Part shown: positions 57,826 through 64,000 of the stretch, in pieces
How positions within the stretch are numbered: position 1 is the first letter of the stretch
How the letters are laid out: every line of letters starts with the position of its first letter
Source of the DNA: an uncultured Clostridia bacterium
GTDB lineage: Bacteria > Bacillota > Clostridia > Christensenellales > CAG-314
Direction: 5' to 3'
DNA: 64,000 nucleotides
NCBI GenBank assembly: GCA_934230325.1
Contig: CAKQEP010000002.1
Coordinates: forward strand, 1 to 64,000
Translations under genes and position numbers: made by a program
The notes under the pieces: model-generated
Told to the model about the DNA's origin: nothing
Databases searched by the model: none
The model's input: the letters and a program-made list of their open reading frames with translations, nothing else

Positions 57826-60195
57826 TTACTTTTTAAACAAAATTTTGCCGTTGAACGCGTCAATCGTTATTCTGTCGCCTTTTTTGATTTTGCCGGCAAG
57901 CAACGCTTCCGACAGTTTGTCTTCCAAATTGCGTTGAATTACTCTTTTGAGAGGGCGCGCGCCGTACTCTGCGCTATAACCCTGCGTCGCAAGCAAATCT
58001 ATGCATGCGGGGGTAACTTCTACCTTCAATCCGTTTACGCCGAGCCTTTTGCACAGTTTGTCGGTGAACAACCGCGCGATGCGTCTTGTCGCTTGCATAT
58101 CCAACGGATGAAACACTATTATGTCGTCGACGCGGTTTAAAAACTCGGGTTTAAATGTCTGTTTTAACGCCGTCAAAAATTTTTCCTTAATTCTGTCGTA
58201 ATCTTCCGTCGCGCCGTTTTCAAAGGCTATGGACGCGCCGACGTTGCTCGTCATAATGATTATCGTGTTTTTAAAATCCACTACTCTGCCGCGATTGTCC
58301 GTCAATCTGCCTTCGTCAAGTATCTGCAAAAACACGTTGAATACGTCGGGGTGTGCCTTTTCTATTTCGTCAAACAAAACGATAGAATACGGACGACGAC
58401 GAACTTTTTCCGTCAGTTGACCGCTTTCTTCGTACCCTACAAATCCCGGGGGCGCGCCGATAAGTTTGCTTATGCTGTTGGCTTCGCCGTACTCGCTCAT
58501 ATCTACGGTGATTATGTCCGTTTCTTCACCAAACATCGTGCGAGCCAAAGCCTTGCACAACTCGGTTTTGCCTACTCCCGTGCTTCCGACAAATATAAAA
58601 CTGCCTATCGGACGCTTGGGATCTTTTAATCCCGCTCTCGCGCGCCTTATCGCCGTCGATACGGCGTGAACCGCTTCTGACTGCCCGATAACGCTCTCGG
58701 ATAAAATAGTTTCCAAAGCAAGCAATTTTTCGCTTTCCGTTTGGCTTATTCTCGATACGGGTATCCCCGTCCAACGAGAAACGGTTTCCGCAACCGCTTC
58801 GCCCGTGACGACGGGTTTTTGACGCACGTTAAACTCCGCTTTCAACCGACCGAGTTTGATATTTTCCTCCGCAATAAGATTTTTTAGCCTTTCCGCTTCC
58901 AAAAAATCGTCTATCGCTTTGGCTCTGTTTTTTTCCGCCGTCAACCGAGATATTTCCGCTTCCGTTTGCAACACGGCGGAAGGCATAACTTTGTCGGTAA
59001 GCCTTACCCTGCTGGCGGCTTCGTCTATCAAATCTACCGCTTTGTCGGGAAGAAATCTGTCGGTAATGTATCTGTCCGATAATTGAGCGGCGGCTAAAAG
59101 CGCATCGTCGTCTATGGTTACGCCGTGATGTTGCTCGTATTTGTCGCGCAATCCCCTTAATATTTCTACCGTTTGCGCAACGGTGGGTTGCTCTACGTTG
59201 ACGACTTGAAAACGCCTTTCCAACGCAGGGTCTTTTGCTATATATCTCCTGTACTCGTCAACGGTAGTCGCTCCTATCGTCTGCAATTCGCCGCGCGCAA
59301 GCATCGGTTTGAGTATCTCTGCGGCGTCCATTTTGCTGTCGCCCGTGCTGCCCGCTCCGACGAGATTGTGTATTTCGTCAATAAACAAAATTATGTTTTT
59401 GTTTTCTACGATAAAATTAACCGCGTCGCGCAGTTTCTGCTCAAACTCCCCGCGAAATTTTGTTCCCGCAAGAAGTCCCGCTATGTCCATACTAAAAATT
59501 ATTTTGTTTTTGAGCGCGTCCGGCACTTTGTTTTGAACGATAAGTTGACTCAATCCCTCGACTACCGCCGATTTGCCTACACCCGCTTCTCCCGTCAGTA
59601 CTGGATTGTTTTTGGTGCGGCGGCAAAGTATCTGAACAAGCCTTTCCGTTTCCTCATCTCTACCGATGACGGGATCGAGTTTGCCTTCCCTTGCCCTTCC
59701 CGTCAGGCTGTAACCAAACTGCTCCAAAGGTCCTATATCTTCCGTAGTTGCGTCCACGCAACCCAACGACGACAGTTTGTCCCTTAGATTGAGTTTTGTC
59801 GCAAGCGACGTTATCATTCCGTTGACGTCGATGCCCAAATTAACAAATTCTGTCTTTGCGAGAGTGTCGCCGCACAAAATGGCAAGCAAAAGATGCTCCG
59901 TGTTTATCGAGTCGCTACCCGCGTATCCCGCAAAATCGCAAGCGCATTTAAAAACGCTTTCCGTTTCTGCCGCGTACGTTATCACGTTGCTGTCGGGTTG
60001 CCCCATTGCAAGACTGAAATTGTTTTCCGTAAGTCCAAACTTTTTGAGCGTATTGTTTGCTTCGCACTCGGTATTAAGCAAGCCCAACACAAGATGAGTA
60101 GTGTTTAAGATGCTGCTGCCATACGTCGCAACCGCCTTGCTCGCTACGTTTATTACTTTGTTGAGATTTGTGGTAAACCTTTGGGAATTTAACAT
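57826..60195 (-). CDS. clpC: Clp protease ATPase subunit, ClpC-type, with an altered ClpP loop
   Basis: 789 residues. Two Clp-N repeats (1-140), AAA1 with Walker A GEAGVGKSA at 202-210, a short ClpC-type coiled-coil middle region (AEISRLTAEKNRAKAIDDFLEAERLKNLI in outline, near 410-440) and AAA2 with STGVGKTE near 545. It unfolds proteins, normally for ClpP. The tripeptide loop that docks on ClpP, usually VGF/LGF after TSNVGAS, appears shortened and reads IAF here. ctsR, mcsA and mcsB are not adjacent, and no clear CtsR box is seen. The start follows AAGGAT. Confidence 0.9.
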   Translation of the reverse strand: MLNSQRFTTNLNKVINVASKAVATYGSSILNTTHLVLGLLNTECEANNTLKKFGLTENNFSLAMGQPDSNVITYAAETESVFKCACDFAGYAGSDSINTEHLLLAILCGDTLAKTEFVNLGIDVNGMITSLATKLNLRDKLSSLGCVDATTEDIGPLEQFGYSLTGRAREGKLDPVIGRDEETERLVQILCRRTKNNPVLTGEAGVGKSAVVEGLSQLIVQNKVPDALKNKIIFSMDIAGLLAGTKFRGEFEQKLRDAVNFIVENKNIILFIDEIHNLVGAGSTGDSKMDAAEILKPMLARGELQTIGATTVDEYRRYIAKDPALERRFQVVNVEQPTVAQTVEILRGLRDKYEQHHGVTIDDDALLAAAQLSDRYITDRFLPDKAVDLIDEAASRVRLTDKVMPSAVLQTEAEISRLTAEKNRAKAIDDFLEAERLKNLIAEENIKLGRLKAEFNVRQKPVVTGEAVAETVSRWTGIPVSRISQTESEKLLALETILSESVIGQSEAVHAVSTAIRRARAGLKDPKRPIGSFIFVGSTGVGKTELCKALARTMFGEETDIITVDMSEYGEANSISKLIGAPPGFVGYEESGQLTEKVRRRPYSIVLFDEIEKAHPDVFNVFLQILDEGRLTDNRGRVVDFKNTIIIMTSNVGASIAFENGATEDYDRIKEKFLTALKQTFKPEFLNRVDDIIVFHPLDMQATRRIARLFTDKLCKRLGVNGLKVEVTPACIDLLATQGYSAEYGARPLKRVIQRNLEDKLSEALLAGKIKKGDRITIDAFNGKILFKK

Positions 60196-60234
60196 AGATA
60201 TCCTTAAAAACTACGACTCTTTTTGTTCGATACC

Positions 60235-60263
60235 ATTGTAACATATAAAAAAACTTTTTTCAA
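60235..60263 (-). promoter_or_regulatory. Promoter of clpC
   Basis: TTGAAA (60258-60263), 17 bases, TACAAT (60235-60240). Confidence 0.6.
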
Positions 60264-60386
60264 TAGGGTTTTTAATATTTGACGGTACTTTTTTTCGGAA
60301 AACTCGACGAAGGTTGCCGCAACGACGGCGTCGGTTTGTTTTTTTATAATTAAATTTTTATCGATTTGCCTATTTTCGTTTTTTTG

Positions 60387-60415
60387 TTGCATAAAAAACC
60401 GTTTTGCTTTATACT
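60387..60415 (+). promoter_or_regulatory. Promoter of the phosphofructokinase gene
   Basis: TTGCAT (60387-60392), 17 bases, TATACT (60410-60415). Confidence 0.7.
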
Positions 60416-60468
60416 GTTTTTATACGATTATATAATATTCCTAACAAAAAGTAAGGAGGATTTGTTTA

Positions 60469-61710
60469 ATGAAACAATTACACGGCGCACTTTGCTTTGC
60501 GCAATCCGGCGGCCCTACCGCAGTTATCAACGCAAGCGCCTGCGGCGTTTTTATGACGGCGCTAAAAAGCAAAAACGTAACTAAAGTGCTTGGCGCTCAT
60601 CACGGCATCAAAGGCATACTAAACGACGATTTGTACGACATTTCGCAGGAAGCCCCCGAAGAATTGTTGTTGCTAAAAAATACTCCGTCGTCGGTACTCG
60701 GAAGCGTGCGTTACAAACTTAAAGACGCAGAAACGGACGATACCGATTACAAACGCTTGCTGGAAGTATTTAAAAAACACAATATTCGTTTCTTTTTGTA
60801 CAACGGCGGCAACGACAGTATGGATACCTGCAACAAAATAAGCAAGTACCTTGCTCAACAAAAATACGATTGCAGCGTCGTCGGCGTGCCCAAAACTATA
60901 GACAACGACCTTGACGCAACCGACCACTGCCCCGGATATGGCAGCGCGGCTAAATACATCGTCACGAGTTGTATGGAACTTGCTTTGGACTCCCGCGTGT
61001 ACGACAAGGGAAGTATTCTCGTTTTGGAAATGATGGGACGCAACGCAGGTTGGTTGACGGCGGCAAGTCGCGTCGCTTCGGAATACGGTTTGGGGCCCGA
61101 TCTTATTTACGTACCCGAGCGTGATTTTGACATCGACAAGTTTGTTGCCGACGTAAAAGATATTTATGCAAAAAAAGGCAACTGCATAGTCGCGGTAAGC
61201 GAAGGTATTCACGATAAAGACGGCAAACTTATCAGCGAGTACGCCGGCGGAAACCTTACCAAAGATATGTTCAATCACGTTCAATTGGGCGGCGTGTGCA
61301 ATTACCTTGCGGGAATATTAAAAGACGCTACGGGCGCAAAAACCCGCGCGATAGAATTCAGCCTGTTGCAAAGATGCGCCTCTCACTGCGCGTCGTTGAC
61401 CGACGTTTCAGAAGCGTTTTTGGCGGGTAAACAAGCGGCGTTGGCGGCGTTGGCAGGCAAAACGGGAGTTATGGTAATGTTTTTGCGCGGCGAGGACGAA
61501 AACGCTTACGATTGCAAATGCACCCTTATCCCCCTTTCGCAAGTCGCAAATACGGAAAAGAAACTGCCCGACGAGTATATCAATGAGGAAGGCAACAATA
61601 TCAATCGCAACTTTTTAAAATACGTCCTGCCGCTAATAGAAGGCGAGGCAAGACCTCCCTTTAAAGACGGCGTACCCGTTTTTGCAAATCTCAAAAAAAT
61701 CAAAGCGTAA
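60469..61710 (+). CDS. pfp: Pyrophosphate-type 6-phosphofructokinase
   Basis: 413 residues behind AAGGAGG. GGNDS at 113-117 carries an Asp in place of the Gly of ATP enzymes, and PKTIDND at 141-147 has Lys in place of Gly; both mark the PPi-dependent form. MMGRNAGW near residue 185 binds the sugar phosphate. It interconverts fructose 6-phosphate and fructose 1,6-bisphosphate reversibly with PPi, saving ATP in fermenting anaerobes. A monocistronic gene with its own promoter. Confidence 0.93.
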   Translation: MKQLHGALCFAQSGGPTAVINASACGVFMTALKSKNVTKVLGAHHGIKGILNDDLYDISQEAPEELLLLKNTPSSVLGSVRYKLKDAETDDTDYKRLLEVFKKHNIRFFLYNGGNDSMDTCNKISKYLAQQKYDCSVVGVPKTIDNDLDATDHCPGYGSAAKYIVTSCMELALDSRVYDKGSILVLEMMGRNAGWLTAASRVASEYGLGPDLIYVPERDFDIDKFVADVKDIYAKKGNCIVAVSEGIHDKDGKLISEYAGGNLTKDMFNHVQLGGVCNYLAGILKDATGAKTRAIEFSLLQRCASHCASLTDVSEAFLAGKQAALAALAGKTGVMVMFLRGEDENAYDCKCTLIPLSQVANTEKKLPDEYINEEGNNINRNFLKYVLPLIEGEARPPFKDGVPVFANLKKIKA

Positions 61711-61785
61711 AATAAACACCGCTTAAGAGGCGATACCGATACAAAAAGACAACTTAAACACAACTTTTTGGTTTTATTAAAAAAT

Positions 61786-61813
61786 TGCGTCCCGAAAGTA
61801 TGACTTTCGGGAC
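61786..61813 (-). terminator. Terminator of spoIIID
   Basis: Stem GCGTCCCGAAAGT / ACTTTCGGGACGC, followed on the minus strand by AATTTTTTAA. It is also in position to stop pfp readthrough. Confidence 0.8.
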
Positions 61814-61832
61814 GCTCGTCGTTTTGAGGATT

Positions 61833-62087
61833 TTAACATCTTTTGCTTTTGTACTTGTTTCTCGTGGCTATACCGCCTCTCAAATGTCGTTCGCTCAAGT
61901 TTATATCGGTTTTTTCCCGTACTTTAAAATATCTTTCTCTGTCAAGTTCTTTAAGTCTAAGGCTTACGTCTTTGTGCGCCGTGCTTTTGGATACGGCAAA
62001 TATTTTGGCGGCAAACCGCAAAGTACAACCCGTATCGATTATGTAATCGGCTATGTTTATCACTCTGTCCTCTATGTATCGTTTCAT
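61833..62087 (-). CDS. spoIIID: Sporulation transcriptional regulator SpoIIID
   Basis: 84 residues, the usual SpoIIID length. A helix-turn-helix CTLRFAAKIFAVSKSTAHKDVSLRL and a basic C-terminal helix (RHLRGGIATRNKYK) match the family. It controls mother-cell genes during endospore formation. Its presence suggests that the organism belongs to a spore-forming lineage. The start follows AAGGACGG. Confidence 0.95.
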   Translation of the reverse strand: MKRYIEDRVINIADYIIDTGCTLRFAAKIFAVSKSTAHKDVSLRLKELDRERYFKVREKTDINLSERHLRGGIATRNKYKSKRC

Positions 62088-62208
62088 TTTAAACCCGTCC
62101 TTAAATTAAGCGTGTATATATACTATTGACGCAACTTACAAAAAATGCCTTTTTTTGCAGGTATAAGCCAAAAAAATACGGACACAATAATCGTGGAGGA
62201 AATTATTC

Positions 62209-62793
62209 ATGAAACTATCTCAAAGCAACACTTTAAAAAATCTTGCCAACGCTTTTGCTACGGAATGCCAAGACGGCGCAAAATATCAATTTATTCGTCA
62301 AAAAGCCCAAGCGGAAGGCTATGAAAACATCGGCAAAATTTGTCAGCAGCACGCGACAAACGAAATGACGCACGCAAAAGTCTACTTTGATTTTATCACC
62401 AACGACTGCAAAGATTGCGTAGAAAACGTCGATATATCCGCAGGGTACCCCTTTAAAGCGGGGACGCTTCAGCAAATGTTGAAAATGACGGCGGCAGACG
62501 AGTTGACGCAAGCGACGGTTATTTATCCCAACTTTGCGCAGGTCGCGCGCGACGAAGGTTTTTTGGATATTGCCAAAAAATTTGAACTCATTGCGGAAGT
62601 AGAACGCACGCACTACCTCGTTTTGGAGCAGATTTGCTCACAAATGCAAAAAGATTGCCTTTATTCCGCAGAAAAAGCAACAAAATGGGTTTGCCAAAAA
62701 TGCGGTCACGAAGATACTAAAAAAAGCGCGTGGCAAGTATGCCCCGTCTGCGGTTCGCAACAAGGCAACGTAGAACTTCATTTGCAATCTTAA
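62209..62793 (+). CDS. rbr: Rubrerythrin
   Basis: 194 residues behind TGGAGG. A four-helix diiron domain (ECQDGAKYQF, EMTHAKVYF, EVERTHYLVL) and a C-terminal rubredoxin-like domain CQKCGHE...CPVCGS. It reduces hydrogen peroxide in anaerobes with electrons from rubredoxin or ferredoxin. A single gene followed by a terminator. Confidence 0.96.
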   Translation: MKLSQSNTLKNLANAFATECQDGAKYQFIRQKAQAEGYENIGKICQQHATNEMTHAKVYFDFITNDCKDCVENVDISAGYPFKAGTLQQMLKMTAADELTQATVIYPNFAQVARDEGFLDIAKKFELIAEVERTHYLVLEQICSQMQKDCLYSAEKATKWVCQKCGHEDTKKSAWQVCPVCGSQQGNVELHLQS

Positions 62794-62865
62794 CGGTCGT
62801 TTAGTAAGCAAAAAACTGATTTTTTAAGCAACGTTATAAATTTTTATTAAACTATAACGATTGCA

Positions 62866-62900
62866 AAAAGCGGAGAAAAGTATTTTTCTTCGCTTTTTTT
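62866..62900 (+). terminator. Terminator of rubrerythrin
   Basis: AAAAAGCGGAGAAAA / TTTTTCTTCGCTTTTT with T7. Confidence 0.8.
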
Positions 62901-62920
62901 AGGTAAAATCCGCGTTGCGA

Positions 62921-62949
62921 TTGACTTTTTTGCCGCCATGCAATATAAT
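62921..62949 (+). promoter_or_regulatory. Promoter of glyQS
   Basis: TTGACT (62921-62926), 17 bases, TATAAT (62944-62949). Only about 15 bases of 5' leader are expected, so there is no room for a T-box. Confidence 0.8.
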
Positions 62950-62970
62950 TTTTAAAAATGGAGTTTTTTT

Positions 62971-64000
62971 ATGGAAAATAAAGTTACTATGGACAAAATA
63001 GTCAACCTGTGCAAAGGCAGAGGTTTTATTTTTGCGGGCAGCGAAATTTACGGCGGTCTTGCAAATACGTGGGATTTTGGACCTTTGGGCGCAGAACTCA
63101 AAAACAATATCAAAAAAGCGTGGTGGAAAAAATTTGTCACCGAGCCGACGACAAATATCGGTCTTGACAGCGCGATTTTGATGAATCCGAGTACGTGGAG
63201 AGCGACGGGACATATCGGCGGCAAGTTTGACGATCCGCTTATGGATTGCAAAAGTTGCAAGAGCCGTCACCGCGCCGACAATCTCATAGAAGACTATTGC
63301 AAAAAGAAAAAAATTACCGACCTCAACGTTGCGTCTATGACCAACAAGCAAATGGAAGAGTACATAGCCGAGCATAAAATTGTCTGCCCCGTCTGCGGAA
63401 ACAGCGATTTTACGCCGATAAGACAGTTTAATTTGCTTTTTAAAACCTTTCAAGGCGTTACCGAAGACTCGACAAACACCATTTATTTGCGCCCCGAAAC
63501 GGCGCAAGGCATTTTTGTAAACTTCAACAATATCGTGCGGTCGTGCCGCAAGCGCGTGCCTTTTGGCGTGGGACAGATAGGAAAATCTTTCCGAAACGAA
63601 ATTACGCCCGGTAATTTTATTTTTAGGGTTCGCGAGTTTGAACAGATGGAAATGGAGTTTTTCTGCAAGCCCGACACCGATTTGGAGTGGTTTGAGTACT
63701 GGAAAAATTACTGCAAACAATTCTTGCTCGATTTGGGCATAAAACAACAAAATCTGCGGTTGAGAGATCACAAAAAGGAAGAACTTTGTTTCTACTCCAA
63801 AGCCACCACAGACTTTGAGTTTGCTTTCCCCTTTGGTTGGGGTGAGTTGTGGGGTATTGCGGACAGAACGGATTACGACCTCGAGTGTCACGCAAAAGCA
63901 AGCGGTCAAAGTATGGAATATACCGACCCCGTCACGCAGGAAAAATACGTTCCTTACGTCGTCGAGCCGAGTTTGGGCGTAGAAAGAGTTTTGCTTGCGT
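62971..64000 (+). CDS. glyQS: Glycyl-tRNA synthetase, dimeric type (5' part)
   Basis: 343 codons to the right edge, start after TGGAG. Class II synthetase: GRGFIFAGSEIYGGLANTWDFGPLG (in outline, residues 16-40), a CKSC...CPVC zinc insertion near 92-140, motif 2 FRNEITPGNFIFRVREFEQME near 210, and the start of the conserved C-terminal catalytic region. It is the single-chain alpha2 enzyme, not the separate GlyQ/GlyS type. The 3' part and anticodon domain lie outside the window. Confidence 0.95.
   Translation, partial: MENKVTMDKIVNLCKGRGFIFAGSEIYGGLANTWDFGPLGAELKNNIKKAWWKKFVTEPTTNIGLDSAILMNPSTWRATGHIGGKFDDPLMDCKSCKSRHRADNLIEDYCKKKKITDLNVASMTNKQMEEYIAEHKIVCPVCGNSDFTPIRQFNLLFKTFQGVTEDSTNTIYLRPETAQGIFVNFNNIVRSCRKRVPFGVGQIGKSFRNEITPGNFIFRVREFEQMEMEFFCKPDTDLEWFEYWKNYCKQFLLDLGIKQQNLRLRDHKKEELCFYSKATTDFEFAFPFGWGELWGIADRTDYDLECHAKASGQSMEYTDPVTQEKYVPYVVEPSLGVERVLLA

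Noticed and set aside
60196..60468. CtsR or CIRCE operator upstream of clpC
   Set aside because: Only a single GTCAAA-like half site is seen. The full tandem heptad and the CIRCE inverted repeat are absent.
62900..62970. T-box in front of glyQS
   Set aside because: The consensus promoter leaves only about 15 bases of leader, too short for a T-box.

Overview
The window looks like chromosome from an anaerobic, spore-forming member of the Clostridia (Bacillota), probably an uncultivated gut-type lineage. The evidence is a SpoIIID regulator, PyrR-type attenuation of the pyrimidine genes, a pyrophosphate-type phosphofructokinase, NfnAB, rubrerythrin, long-form HPF, and the B. subtilis-like order yaaO-tmk-holB-yaaT ... 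yabB-yabC. Genes are densely packed and mostly on the minus strand. Promoters are very regular, nearly all with a 17-base spacer between the -35 and -10 boxes.

Layout. 1-7.3 kb: 5' part of a giant leucine-rich-repeat lipoprotein (minus, runs off the left edge), preceded by its own promoter, a ~300-nt purine-rich leader and an intrinsic terminator. 8.2-10.9 kb: a short-chain reductase and a serine-palmitoyltransferase-like enzyme, a plausible sphingoid-base pair, then a purine-type phosphoribosyltransferase. 11-23 kb: the complete de novo pyrimidine pathway in two minus-strand units, pyrC-carA-carB-pyrK-pyrD-pyrF-pyrE-pyrB and pyrR-uraA. Each unit has a recognisable PyrR-binding hairpin and a terminator. 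PyrB carries a PyrI-like zinc tail. 23.3-24.3 kb: tRNA-Pro(CGG), followed by a 391-bp tandem duplication that carries copies of the tRNA 3' end.

24.3-34 kb: an ABC ATPase-permease fusion, an ABC-F ATPase, HU, an M18 aminopeptidase and a three-gene FtsX-type exporter. 34-43.7 kb: ferritin-like protein, rsmI, trmN6-like, marR, ferredoxin, ricT, holB, tmk, a yaaO-like PLP enzyme, glycerate kinase, a SIS-domain isomerase and an MTA/SAH nucleosidase. 43.8-50.9 kb: nfnAB, dtd, an alpha/beta hydrolase, a DivIVA-like protein, pncB and lgt. 51.1-54.3 kb: an ApbE-NusG_II fusion coupled to a Gx-transporter gene, and cysK behind a terminated leader. 54.7-64 kb: a MATE pump, a zinc-ribbon membrane protein, hpf, clpC, PPi-type pfp, spoIIID, rubrerythrin and the start of glyQS (runs off the right edge).

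The items I consider most worth following are: the SDR/SPT-like pair; a set of at least five genes whose consensus promoters end only 6-8 bases before the ATG (apparently leaderless mRNAs); the tRNA-Pro 3'-end repeats; the ApbE-NusG_II fusion; two uncharacterised terminated leaders (LRR gene, cysK); and two 9-base C/G tracts. All calls come from reading the sequence. No database search or folding program was run.
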